64,000 bases of DNA from Rhytidiadelphus loreus (lineage: Eukaryota; Streptophyta; Bryopsida; Hypnales; Hylocomiaceae): NCBI GenBank assembly GCA_947034895.1, contig OX344761.1, positions 33,554,863-33,618,862 of the forward strand, in the 5' to 3' direction. Numbering within the stretch: the first letter of the stretch is position 1; each line of letters opens with the position of its first letter. This document shows, piece after piece, positions 35,916 to 46,799 of the stretch. Position numbers and translations under genes: made by a program. The notes below the pieces were generated by a model. It did no database searches, was not told the origin of the DNA, and was given only the letters and a program-made list of their open reading frames with translations.

Positions 35916-36412
35916 ATCTAGTATTTGTAGAGGGCTCAGACATGGCATTCTGATGAACAATTTTTTTTTTAAATTAAAAATTAAAAAATTGATATATATA
36001 GAGAGAATGTTTTTAAAAATAAATAAAATTTTAAAATAACAATCTAATGTGGCACCTCAAACAATCACGTGGTTATGATTTTTATTTTTTAAAATTTTCA
36101 CTTTTTGTTGTTGTATTTGTGCATTTGGCCAATAGAGAAACAACCCTCTAGAAAGTCCAAATTTTCTCTAATGTAGGATTTGCTTCATATTGATGAGGAG
36201 CAAGCTCATAAATAAATGTCTTCTATACATTTGCCATTTTGTGATTCCTTAATACTCAGTTTGAATTGGTGATGGACGTTATGCCATACGGTCTTATTTG
36301 GTCATGTGTACAATGAACCACGTCATTATCAAAGCTAACACATTGTGGACATCGGCCAGATTGTGCGCCATATACCAACTTCACCTCGATTGCTTTGCCC
36401 TCATAACTTGAT

Positions 36413-36557
36413 AGTAAGGTAGTTTGCTCTAAAAATGATCATGTTCTAAATGCGACTCCTATCTAGGAATAAGTGACATGTTGCTTGAAATATTTATTAT
36501 TGTCAATGATGAGTTGGGTAGACTTAAATGGTCACTTTAGGAGTAGACTACCTTACT
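36413..36557. mobile_element. Short GTAAGGTAG-type MITE, about 145 bp
   Basis: Left TAGTAAGGTAGTTTGCTCTA and reversed right TAGTAAGGTAGTCTACTCCT. The left arm also matches the tip at 39287 and, reversed, the tip before 38068. Confidence 0.55.
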
Positions 36558-36646
36558 AGCATAGAGATCATTCTCCATTTGAGCTCATCCTTGTGCGTCT
36601 TTTAATGGACAACAATTTTTACCAAAGATGGGTGCGAAGTACCTAG

Positions 36647-36872
36647 ATGGTCAATTTTGTTAAAATGGCGGTATTCCACACGCCATTTTAATGGAATACC
36701 TTCTACAAAAGAGAATAAGTGTGCCTTAATAGGGTCATATAGGTGCCAATTTTATGCCTAGTACATTCAAATCACTCTTAGTTCACGCATTTCTACTCCC
36801 CTCGGACAATCTTTCCATTGTTTTCATTCTTTTAGTGGTTTCATTTTGTGCCATTTTAACGAAATTGACCAT
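36647..36872. mobile_element. GTTAAAATGGC-family MITE, copy 2, 226 bp
   Basis: Left ATGGTCAATTTTGTTAAAAT(GGCGGTATTCC) and reversed right ATGGTCAATTTCGTTAAAAT(GGC). The left arm also folds on itself (AAAATGGCGGTATTCCA...CGCCATTTT). Pairs with 29591-29835. Confidence 0.65.
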
Positions 36873-37355
36873 AGTAGCTAATATCCTTGCATGGTGGGAA
36901 ATCTTGAGTGGAAGCCTTTGAAGCGTAGCCCACGTGGAGAGCAACAATCTAATTAGGTTGCTTGGGTTGAAAGTGAATACGGCAAGGTTTTCTTTTTTTC
37001 GGCATTATAGTAATAGATTACACCAAAAGAAAAAATCACTAAAAAATAGCAACAAACCATGAAGCTTTTCACCAAAAAGCTTCACCAATAAAATATATAT
37101 ATTGGATGAAATCACCAACTTGTGGATGAAAACAGAATTATGAACATGTGATATATATTAATGTGATATTTTCTATCCAATATGTGGATGAATGCTGAAA
37201 TTTGGAGTACCATTGTAACTTTTTATATCACCACTTTGGCACTTCATAAAAAATGAAAAAAATGAAAACAAAAACAAAAACACAACTAGTGGGTACCCAT
37301 GTTGAAACACCACTCTTTCAGTTGTAAATGTTTGTGAGGAGTATCTTAGAATTGC
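36873..37355. other. Spacer
   Basis: AT-rich. A run of ATATATATT motifs at 37090-37180 lies near an imperfect ATATGTGGATGA repeat. No gene. Confidence 0.4.
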
Positions 37356-37359
37356 TTAA

Positions 37360-37840
37360 TCCCTAGAGGTCAGAATATCGTTTTTTGGCAACGTAGCAAT
37401 TTTGGGTAGCTCACTACGAATGGAATTTTAATTTGTTTTCTTTGAAAATTTCACACGACATGCGTCCATAGAGTAGCTTTAAGGCCCAACAATTTTCATA
37501 ACTTTTGATTACATGGTTAAAAACTTATTGCATGATATGTAATTTTCAATGGTTGCCGGGCAACCTGGGCAACCTAAAAAACTTCTTTAAAAATTGCTTT
37601 CTTAAGAAGTACAAATTTGATATTGGTTCTCTAGATTTATATATATGTGGAAAGTTTTGAATCATTCCATTTTGATTAATGAGGTGAAATTTATGAGGAG
37701 TTTTAGTTTGCAAGTAGGTATGGAATCTCTAGACCACCATTTAGCAATGAAATGAATCAAGAATTTTTTTATTTTTCTATTGCAAGAATCAATCATTGTT
37801 TTTGATTTCTGCACATCTCTTTATAAGTTACAAGTGGACG
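37360..37840. mobile_element. CCCCTAAAGG-family element, 3' truncated
   Basis: TTAA then TCCCTAGAGG, followed by the family blocks TTTTTTGGCAACGTAGCAAT, GAGTAGCTTTAAGGC and GAGGAGTTTTAGTTTG in the same order as 42465-43233. The far end is missing. Confidence 0.6.
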
Positions 37841-37859
37841 GATTTGGGGAGACCTATGG

Positions 37860-38067
37860 TCCCAAATACTTAGGTACTTATGTCTCAAATCTTTGAAAAT
37901 TTATAAGTAATTCAAAAAAGCTAAAAAAAATACAAAACCACTTGTATTAGGTTCCACTTCTATTTTTCTTTCTATGCAATAATGATCTAAAATTCAATTT
38001 TTTCCACGGAAGCCTATGAAAAAGGCGGACCAGCCCTTAAATGTTTGCTTTTAGAGCATACTACCTT
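37860..38067. mobile_element. GGTAG-family element fragment (right half)
   Basis: Ends GCTTTTAGAGCATACTACCTT, the reverse of the tip at 39286, after family blocks CAAAACCACTTGTATTAGG and GGACCAGCCCTTAAATG. The left end is not found. Confidence 0.45.
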
Positions 38068-38440
38068 CATTAGAGAAAATCTGGGGTCCCAAGAAGACTG
38101 CTCCGCAGTCTTTAAGGAACTCTGAAATTTGGGGGGGGGGGTGCAAAAAAAATCGTTTTCCCCCTATTTCCGCCTGTTGAATTTGCAATGGCAGCAACGC
38201 AAAAATCAAAATTAATGAATAAAAAATTGACTAAACTTCTTTCTTTTAAATCCAGGCTGAAATATTAAAAAATTATAAATTTAAAAAAAAATCACAAAAA
38301 CTAGCAGATTTTGAAATATTCACCTTGGCTGACACCAAAGGTGTGGCACTTTTTGAGGTGATAGACCAAGCTCAAAAAGTGAAATAGCTTGGTTTGTCAC
38401 CACGAGGCAACCCTCTAGAGACTCCAGAATTTCTCTAATG
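38068..38440. mobile_element. CATTAGAG-type MITE, 373 bp
   Basis: Left CATTAGAGAAAATCTGGGGT and reversed right CATTAGAGAAATTCTGGAGT, then TCTAGAGGGTTGC. It abuts the end of a GGTAG-family element. The interior holds a 10-G run near 38135. Confidence 0.7.
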
Positions 38441-39285
38441 TAGTTAGTCGGTACATTCAAGCTCTTCAACAGTATGAGATTATTTTCTCCCATTATACAA
38501 GACAACAAAAGAACTTGGAAATCTTTCTGGAATTGCATCAAGATTTTGAATATATTCTTTCTAGAATTTGAATATATTCTTTCTAGAACTTGAATAAATC
38601 TTTTGCTTACAGGCGTTGGGTAAGGTAACGTAAGGTATTAACAATGTCTTTTGTTCAAGATAATCAGTATTATTACAACAAACACACATTCAACTAACTT
38701 GTGAAATAATACACACTGCATCACAAACAAAAGCCCCTCCCCTCCCCTGTGATGCAAGTGTGAATTGTAATCTCAAGTAAGTCAAAATACTACTCCAATC
38801 GGTCTCAGAAGTAAAGTTAATCCGTGATTTCCACTACGGTGGTGGTGGAAATCACGGATTTCTTTTGAGGTCGTAGCTTATTAGGTACATGTGAAAGTTT
38901 AGTATCATTGTACACAGGATGCAAATCAATTGCAGTTCATCAATATTGTTCCAAAACTTCCGCTGTCTCAGGCACTCCACAAATCATCAAACCCCACATT
39001 CAGGTACTTAAAAAATAGGTGGCTAGCTATTTTGGTACCAACGTGAAAAGATCAATAATTCCATCTATCAAATGGACGGCAATTCAAATGATTTCCATCC
39101 AATGTTTGTCGTGGATTCATGGTGCCCAACACATGAAACAAGAAATTGGTAGTATTCCACATGTTTGTTGATAAATCCAAGCTATGGATGACTTAATAAT
39201 ACAACCCAATTTTTTAATTAATAAATAAAAATTGTGCACAACCCAACTCAAAGTTGAAGAATTATTTTGGGGACAAGCATTAGAT
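38441..39285. other. Intergenic DNA
   Basis: No gene. Contains a 20-bp-scale imperfect duplication (TTGAATATATTCTTTCTAGAA, near 38547 and 38569) and a perfect hairpin CCGTGATTTCCAC...GTGGAAATCACGG near 38822-38858. Confidence 0.45.
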
Positions 39286-39895
39286 TTGTAAGTAAGGTAG
39301 TATGCTCCATTAGATGGTTTTTGAGGCCTCTAAGAGCCTGCGGGTTCCCCTGCTGCGAGAACGCAGGGAACCGGAAAGCTGGCCTGCCACCTAGTACGTG
39401 GTCGAGAGGCGGCCAAGTCATTTCCGGAAAAAAATAAAAATAAAAATAAAAATTCAACTTCTTTTATCATTTGAAGAATTTAAAAAAAAAATTTAATTTT
39501 AAATTTTTTTTTTTTCGATTGTCGGCTGTCCTTCACTGCGGGGAACAGTGAAGGGAACAGCCTTGAAACGGGCTCTCCCTGGCCTCAAAAAACATATAAT
39601 GCATAAGCGCCCATGCTCTAAAAGTAATCATGATACAGAGGTATAATTTTGCTTTCTTCAATGTACCAACATTGTACATTTCAGGAGGTGGTTGTTTTTA
39701 GTGACAATTGCATTTCAACTTCAAAAATTTTGTAACCAATTCCTCAAAGGTTCAAAAAATATGAAACAACTTGGGTTAGGTGCCAATTCCTTTTTTCTTC
39801 ATATGAAAATTTACTGATAAATTGTTTCAAAGGAGTTTAGCTTCCGTGAAAAGACAATCCAGCTCTAAAGTTGCTTTTAGTTGTCTAAAGTTAAT
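39286..39895. mobile_element. GGTAG-family element interrupted by a MITE
   Basis: Outer left tip TAAGTAAGGTAGTATGCTC; after the nested MITE the family blocks GTACATTTCAGGAGGTGG, AACAACTTGGGTTAGGTGCC and CCAGCTCTAAAG follow. Right end eroded. Confidence 0.5.
39308..39601. mobile_element. CATTAGA-type MITE, 294 bp, nested in a GGTAG-family element
   Basis: Left CATTAGATGGTTTTTGAGGCC, reversed right CATTATATGTTTTTTGAGGCC; GC-rich arms and an A/T-rich core (AAAATAAAAATAAAAA), as at 5820-6137. The host element tip GTAAGGTAGTATGCTC is interrupted and its continuation CCATGCTCTAAAAGTAATCATG resumes at 39611. Confidence 0.7.
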
Positions 39896-40361
39896 AGTGA
39901 TGATTGTAGACACAGAGGAGATGACAGTACAAACTTAAGTTTCAAACAAAACATACTCCTTAACACATAAACTGTAACTGTCCTTAGGTCACCTTGTTAG
40001 GACACCTTGATAATAAGGTGTAACCAAATGTTGAAAATCAACAGATGGCAGAGTCAAACATATTGATCAATCAATCAATATAAGTTATACTATCATGCCA
40101 TGATATCTTAACACCAAAAGAAAGAGTGATTTCTTGTGGGGAATTGTATGAGTACTGTGGATTTATTTTGAGACAGAGGGAGTATCAATCATTAGAGGAA
40201 AGGATGGATGTCTTTGGGTAAGTTATGGCAAGCAAAGGAATCCAAGTCAGTGACACTGCAGGGAGTTTATGGGGTGACTCAACTTTTTGTCCTTCTTTTC
40301 ACATGTCATTCAGTAGTCCTCCATGGTCATTCAGTTGTTTCCTAAGCTTAGTCATTTAATT

Positions 40362-40385
40362 TAGTAAATAAATAAATAAATAAAA
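40362..40385. repeat. (AAAT)n microsatellite
   Basis: TAAATAAATAAATAAATAAA run. Confidence 0.8.
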
Positions 40386-40427
40386 ATTGGCATTCAGATC
40401 ATTTTTCTTAATTTTGTAAGAGCAATC

Positions 40428-40555
40428 CAGGGTTTTTGGGGGGGGCGAAATTTTGCCAGACTGTCAGAAATCTGACCTCTCTGGCTTCATCCCTCCAAAA
40501 AATGGCCTCTGCAGTGAAGCCAGCACATGGACACACGTCCAAAAAAAAAACCCTG
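40428..40555. mobile_element. hAT-superfamily MITE, 128 bp, 8-bp duplication
   Basis: GAGCAATC flanks both sides exactly (40420-40427 and 40556-40563). Termini CAGGGTTTTTGG...CCAAAAAAAAAACCCTG are inverted repeats of the CAGGG type seen in Ac/Ds-like elements. No ORF. Confidence 0.9.
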
Positions 40556-40925
40556 GAGCAATCAGTTAAAAAACCAACAAATAAAATTACAACTTGATTC
40601 AAATAGTAAGGTAAACTCGATTCATCAATTCAAGGCAATCTGCATACTACGATATTTGGATAGTGAGTTCAATTTTATTATTGTTATTTTTTAAAGTGCC
40701 AATTTTTTTTTGTTAATTCTAAAACTTGATAGCTACATCTAAAAATGAAATTTAAAGATAGCTTGTTGAAAATAGAAAGAGTCCAATAACAATCGATTGA
40801 GTTAAATACCAATCTATCTTTTGACCTACTACTATCAAGGAAAGATGAAGGAATTACTTCATAGACATATTGTGAGAATGAAGAGTGGAGAGGTTTAGAA
40901 TGACTTGTGTTCAAAGTAGAACTTT

Positions 40926-41425
40926 AGACCTCGTTTGGACAAGTAGAATAATTTTTTCTAAAAACCTTTGAACTAAAAAAAGCTGAAAATCAAGCTAAAT
41001 TTTGTTTTCAAAAATTGAAATTGGATTTTTGAGCCTCCAAAAACAAGTTATGGATAAAATTCAAAGAAGGTGTTTGAAAATATCAAAGAAAATGTCCCCT
41101 CCAATTCCTCGATAAACTTTGTCCATAACTTTTGATTGGAGGCTTGAAATCTCAAACGGGTTTGGGGAGTTGGAAAGTTAGCTTGATTTTACACATTAAT
41201 CTATTTCAAAGTTTTTTGAAGAAAATTATTCTATTATGCCTAAATGAGGTATGAAATTATACTTTGAACACAATTCCTGCTTTGACTTAACTATAAGCAC
41301 TTGAGCTCCTACTAATCCTAATTTACATGTCACATAGGTTGTTTTACCTCCTACCACCCACTTGTATAAAGAGATTATCTTTTCATCTCTACACCAAATA
41401 GTAAAAATTGATTGCCTTGACAATT
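40926..41425. mobile_element. Old relative of the 56730-59524 element arm
   Basis: TAGACCTCGTTTGGACAAGT and its inverted partner ACCTCATTTAGGCATAATAG bound a hairpin (40926-41258). Flanking blocks on the right (TTTGAACACAATTCCTG, CCTAATTTACATGTCACATAGG, CTTGTATAAAGAG) match the arm of the younger element in the same order but with many changes. Confidence 0.5.
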
Positions 41426-41665
41426 AGGTTGCCTTACCTAAAGAAGTTACCCATTATTCATTGTTTGTCCACATGGAGGTGCATGTAACTCTAAACTCAT
41501 AACATGAACTAGTGCACCAACCCATGCAATACACATAGTTCATGCATTATTGCATCCTTCTACAATAACAATATATATTTATATAGTGTAGAATATTGAG
41601 AATTTAGTGAGGGACTATCTAATTTCATTATTTAGTGTGAAAACTCACAATAAATGGTTTTTGAA
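41405..41665. repeat. Dispersed repeat, copy 1
   Basis: TTGCCTTGACAATTAGGTTG...ATTTATATAGTGTAGAAT matches 46563-46800 at many blocks (GCCTTACC, CACATGGAGGT, AACAATA, TTTATATAGTGT). Nature unknown. Confidence 0.6.
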
Positions 41666-42202
41666 GCTATATGAGACAGTTGTTGAATTTTTTTTATTTC
41701 TTCAAAGTTAATGCCAAATTTTGAATATGAGAATTGGTTAAACTAATTGACTATATCCTTGGGCTACTTAGCTATGGACCAACGGGAGCTTATATGGGGT
41801 AGTTAATTTTCATTTTCATAAAATTATAACTTACTAGAAGAAGAATAAAGTAGTTTAAAACCAAATCTAGAATATGTTATATTGCATATTACACCTTAGC
41901 TGATTCAAAAGACCAATACAATACTAACTAGTGCTAATTTGAAAGACTAAAAACTAAATAAATAATTGATCAATGTCTTTACTATGTATATAAGTAGTAC
42001 CGAATATTGATGCATTAAATCAATGATTAGCATTGATTGTGAGGTTGCAAGATTGGACTAGACTGACAACATCATTTCCACCCACTCGTAGAAAGGTGTT
42101 CTTTTATTACCAAGCTACGTTGCCAATGCTTGGTGCTTAAGACCCATATGGGCTCTAGTTTTGTGCTCATATGAGCCTTGGGAACCAAGTTCTCAACACT
42201 GA

Positions 42203-43291
42203 CGTAGTCTACTCTCAAAGCAACCTTTTAAGAGTTGATTGTATTTTGGTGGAAGCTAAACTCCTTGAAACAAATTTTAACAAATTTTAGTAGGAAGAAA
42301 AATGGAATTGGTGTCTAACCCAAATCATTTCATATTTCATAAACATTCACAGAATTAGTTACAAATTTTTGAAGTTGAAACATAGTGGTCACTAAAAGCA
42401 TCCCCCTCTTGAAATATATATACCATTGTTGCATTGAAGAAAGCAAAATGTACCTTTGCATTAATCCCTAAAGGACCATCATGCATTTTTTTGGCAAAAT
42501 AGAACTTTTAGGCAAGTACATGTGATTGGAGATTTGCATATTTTAGGCTGAAATTTTGGTAGAAGGTGGGGAAGAGGAATATCTTTCATATGCACTAAAT
42601 TTCATGATTTTTAGAAATATGAGTCAAAAGTTACAAGGAGTTTTAGTTTGAGGACAACTATGGAATCTCTAACCTAAAATAAACTTTGAAGTCCTTTCTG
42701 AATCTTACTCAATTTTCAATATTTTTTGAAAAAATGAAATCATTGGATGTAGATTGTTTATTACAACATTGAAACCATTGTTATTGGCATTTTTCATTCC
42801 CATAACTAAATTCTTAACAATTTTGTATTTTGAATCATTCTCTACTTCTTTCTACTTACTATTTTTTTCCTATATGTTGTACAATTCCAAATGATGGGAA
42901 ATTTTTTAAGCATGTAGCCAAATTGTTTAGGAAAAAGAATCCAAAGAAGCACCACCATTTTGGACATTTTTTCATATAAAAGTGAGCTTGTGAAGTGCAG
43001 TTGCCCTTGCCAAAAATATGATTTCAGCGAATTTGAATGTTGTATCATATCTTGCAATCCACATGGTGGAAATTTCTGAAATTTTTGTCACATCTTTTCT
43101 AAGAAGCATGCTACAAGATCCTAAGGCTACTTGTGTCCAATTTTTTTTTTCTTTCTAAAAGTTGGTACTTATACTAGAAACGGCAGTTTTGGAGTGTTTT
43201 TGGTAAAAACATCAAGTCAAGGAACTTAAGGGGTTAAAGGACTCTTGTAGAGCAGGGGCACTTTTAGAATAGACTATCTTATAACATTGAA
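42203..43291. mobile_element. GGTAG-family element carrying a nested TTAA element
   Basis: Left tip TAGTCTACTCTCAAAGC and right tip CACTTTTAGAATAGACTATC, with family blocks (GAATTGGTGTCTAACCCAAA, TTTGAAGTTGAAA) between. The nested element is 42465-43233. The uninterrupted relative at 39.6 kb reads through this point. Confidence 0.6.
42465..43233. mobile_element. CCCCTAAAGG-family TTAA element, 769 bp, nested, reversed
   Basis: TTAA at 42461-42464 and 43234-43237; ends TCCCTAAAGGACC...CTTAAGGGG. Opposite orientation to 33496-34440, sharing blocks such as GTTTTGGAGTGTTTTTGGTA, CACATGGTGGAAATTTC and CCTATATGTTGTACAATTCC. Shorter by internal deletion. Confidence 0.85.
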
Positions 43292-43862
43292 CTCCACTAC
43301 CTCCTTTCTACTAAGGTATCAATCATTTTTCAAAATTTTCAAAATTTTCTAGTTTCTACATTCTGAAACATGTTGAAATTTAAGAATTTGATTGTTGGGC
43401 ACCTTCCAAATTAAATCCCCCCCCCTGGAAGTTGCTCTAGGAATAGAGTTTTTGTAAAGCCTAGTTGCCAATCATTTGGAAAAACTGTACAGATTCTATA
43501 GAACATGGACAAACTTACTATGCAGATCTTTTACAGAACATAACTTATCTGTAAAGCAATTGTCACACTGAGATTCTGGAGAACACACTCATTATTTGCA
43601 AGAAAAAAAGGGTTGTCTTCTTCCTAGCAGTTCTTAAAATAGAAATAGTAATTTATTTTTATTTTTTTAAAACAAACAAACAAAACAGTGTTCATAACAT
43701 TCAGTAGCATGTAATGTCACTGCCTTGTATCTAGAGTAGATGGTGTGAAATGTCTTATTCCACACCCAGTAGGACTGGCTTCATCAATAGTTCAGTGAAC
43801 GGGTGGAGGCTCAATGTGATGAGCAGGGTGCATGAAAAGAGAGGCAATGGACATGAAGGCTA
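43292..43862. other. Spacer
   Basis: No gene. A run of CCCCCCCCTGG lies near 43420, with scattered AT-rich tracts. Confidence 0.4.
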
Positions 43863-43866
43863 TTAA

Positions 43867-44271
43867 GGTAGAACTACCCATTACCACCCCGATTCACAAT
43901 CTAACTGTATTGGAGCTAACTCTAGGAAAGACACATATTTTTTAGAGGTGTGCTTTTGTTTCATGAGTCAAATCCAAGTGGAATTATAATTTTCCAATAA
44001 AAATTGTAATTTCTGTGAATTTCTGAAGTGAAATTGCAAAACCACCACTAGACTAGATTCATAAACGTCCTCTTACAACTCAATACCACTTTCCAATGTA
44101 TCTAATAGCACTTGAAGATCCACCAATCATTAATTGACACGTTGTCTTTTAATAGCATTAATAAACTACTTTTGTCAGAATCTGAAGCGAATTTGCATGT
44201 TTTTCTAACGGAATTGAGACAAAGCTATAGACCACGGAATTGAATCACTGACGGAATTGGGCAGTTCTACC
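43867..44271. mobile_element. GGTAGAACTRCCC TTAA element, 405 bp, intact (empty-site copy)
   Basis: TTAA flanks both ends (43863-43866 and 44272-44275). Inverted ends GGTAGAACTACCCATTACC and GGTAGAACTGCCCAATTCC. Closely matches the two flanks of the nested element at 33496-34440 and reads straight through its insertion point. Confidence 0.9.
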
Positions 44272-44765
44272 TTAAGTTCAATGAATGTTATGTTGTGGTG
44301 CGTTTGTTCTCCAATCATCTAACAATCCTTGAATGTGAAGTGTTAGGCATCCGTTTGTACGTACTCGGAATAATTTTATATATTGTATAGTTGGGTCTAA
44401 TAATCTTACAAACCACCTATTGTGCCATTTAAAATAATATAGAATAAGTAATTGGTATATTTTTTGTCTTGCAAAATTGACATTCAATTCTTATGCAATT
44501 TCAATCAAGCACACCAAATTTCAGTTTCAAAAAACCAAAATTCCATTTTTGTTGAATTGTTCATTTTATATTCATAGTTTTACAAGGTAATTTGTTGAAA
44601 AAAATTGGTAATGAACTTTTCAAAAGTTGATTGTATATATACGTAGGAAACATTCCTATACACATAGTTCCTTCAACAAATGTCTCCAAAAAAGGTCTTT
44701 GTAGAGATTTCAATAATTGGGTGACAACGCTTGAATTTTGTAAAATAGACATTTGTTCATTTTAA

Positions 44766-45062
44766 TCCCTAAAGGATGAAGTAGTATTTTTTGGCAATAT
44801 AACGTTTTTGGTCATCCATTTCTGAAAGAAATCTTTGTTTTTAATTTATTTTAAATTTCACACAACATGTGGTCAAGGAATAACTTTGAAGTCCTTTATT
44901 AACTCAATTTTTAATATTTATGAAAAAAAAAATCATAGGATGTAGATTGTTTATTACAACATTACAACCATTGGAATTGATATTTTCAATTCTATACCTA
45001 AGTTATTAACAATTTAGTATTTTAAATAATTCTCTATTTTTTTCTACTTTCTATTTTTTTCT
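44766..45062. mobile_element. CCCCTAAAGG-family element, truncated fragment
   Basis: TTAA then TCCCTAAAGGATGAAG, TTTTTTGGCAATATAACG and GTAGATTGTTTATTACAACA blocks; the far part is lost after about 45062. Confidence 0.55.
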
Positions 45063-45417
45063 AGCATGAATATGAAATTCTTTTGGTTGAAATTTTTAAT
45101 ATGTATTTCCCACTTATTTCTTCAACATATTATGGAGAGTTGGAAGTTGTAGAATCTACACATTTTTGGGTAAAAAGTTTGAAAGATGAAATCTAACCAT
45201 GGGAAGAGTTGAAAATACTTCTTTTTGAAATCCAAGCATTGTGATCTTGCAATTTTGAAGGTTTCCAAGAAGGTTTCTTATTTTGAAATTTTAGAAGGGT
45301 GTATTCTAACAAGTTAATTAAAGGATCTTGTAGTTGGATTTGTTAAAAAATAAATATAGATGATGATTTTAGCCTTGCTTTGGAGATTAATATTTAGAAG
45401 TAGTTTTAGGTCTTTAA

Positions 45418-45819
45418 CCCCCTAAAGGTCCAAACACCGTTTTTTTGGCAAGATAGCAATTTTGGGCAAGTCACTACAAATGGAATTTTTATTTCTTTTT
45501 CTTTGAAAATTTCACACAACATGTGCCCAAGGAGTAGCTTTAAGGCGCAACAATTATCATTAACTTTTGACTACATGGTTAAAAAGTTATTGCATGATAC
45601 ATAATTTACAGCGGTTGGCGGGTAGCTTGGGTAACCCAAAAAACTTCTTAAAAAATCAGTTTTTTAAGGATAAAAAAATTGAAATTGGTTCTTTATATTT
45701 CTATATACATGATTAGTTTTGAATCATTCCATTTTGATTAATGAGATGAAAGTTACGAGGAGTTTTAGTTTGTGGGTACGTATGGAATCTCTCGATGCCA
45801 TATCTACCCGCAAACTCCT
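45418..45819. mobile_element. CCCCTAAAGG-family element, truncated, ending in an inverted segment
   Basis: TTAA (45414-45417) then CCCCCTAAAGGTCC and the family blocks to GGAGTTTTAGTTTGTGGGTACG. A short inverted stretch, CGCAAACTCCT...CATAACTTTCATCTC, then folds back and is split by the SINE. Confidence 0.55.
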
Positions 45820-46009
45820 TATAATATGGTCCAAGATGACCCTAAACTACCGGATGATGGTAGAAAGGTACCCAAACTGAATGGCATGGTTGCAGGTTTG
45901 ATACCTGGCGGTGATAGGTGGTTTATCTAGTGTGAAATCAACCTCTCTACCTGACAGAAATCCTTGCAGTGTGTTGTTCAACACGCTTGTGTCAAAAAAA
46001 AAAAAAAAA
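45820..46009 (+). mobile_element. tRNA-derived SINE with poly(A) tail
   Basis: AAACTCCT is repeated on both sides (45812-45819 and about 46007-46014, overlapping the tail). An A-box-like TGGTAGAAAGG lies at 45858-45868 and a B-box GGTTTGATACC (consensus GGTTCGANNCC) at 45895-45905, 37 bp start to start, as in a Pol III promoter. The body ends TTGTGTC followed by 16 A. Length about 190 bp. Confidence 0.75.
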
Positions 46010-46383
46010 CTCCTCATAACTTTCATCTCATAGTTTTTTTGTGAAATCCCAAAAGACAAGTCATGTGTTCCATTTGCTTATTGCCGTAATAAGCCCAACA
46101 TGATGCCACCCAACCAACCTTAAAGCTTAATATAGGCTTCTATTCCATAACCCCATTTGGCTCATCCCTTGCCAGCTCCAGCAAGTTTTCATGGAGCAGG
46201 TGAGGCTCATTCTCTTGGCAAGGTTGCCTTTTAAATTGGTGTTACTTCTCAGGCTCAAAATGCACCTGGTTGGTGGAGAGCACCCAACAATGGAATGCTT
46301 CAAATTAAAGTTGGCCTTTCTCAAGACTGCACTTTCTAGTGCAACAATAACGTGAATCAAAGGCTCGCAGCTTCACGTGTTCC

Positions 46384-46431
46384 CAAAAGAAAGAAAAAGA
46401 AAAAGAAAAAGAAAAAAAGAAAAAGAAAATA
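46384..46431. repeat. (AAAAAG)n-like microsatellite
   Basis: GAAAGAAAAAGAAAAAGAAA run. Confidence 0.8.
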
Positions 46432-46562
46432 AACATACAATAACACAAGTCCAGGAAATAATTGTGCCATACAAAAGAAAAAAATTTAATTTGTGATAGA
46501 ACCGCTCCCCCAAAGGTTAGCCAACATCTACCCTCAACTCGACACTCAATTATAGTGAAATC

Positions 46563-46799
46563 AAGTTGCCTTAATAATTAGGTTGCCTTACCCCAAGAAA
46601 GTTACTTTACAAGCCATCAAAATCAACAAATATTACTTTTACACATAATTTTCATTTGCACACATGGAGGTTCATGAGTCCCAATTACAACAATATCTAA
46701 TTCAAACTATTAATGCATTCTTGTACAACAACAATAAATATTTATATAGTGTCAAATGTTAAGAAATTAGTGTGGCCCGGCAACCTAATTACACTACTT
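46563..46799. repeat. Dispersed repeat, copy 2
   Basis: Related to 41405-41665 (TTGCCTTAATAATTAGGTTG and later shared blocks). Confidence 0.55.

Larger units (their letters stand above)
34563..36173. mobile_element. CATTAGAG-type TIR element, 1.6 kb, containing a LINE 3' fragment
   Basis: Left CATTAGAGAAAATATGGACT and reversed right CATTAGAGAAAATTTGGACT pair inversely (about 22 of 24 bases). Between them lie a LINE C-terminal fragment with its 3' UTR and A-rich tail, and a smaller element with the same type of ends (34924-35157). No transposase seen. Confidence 0.6.
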
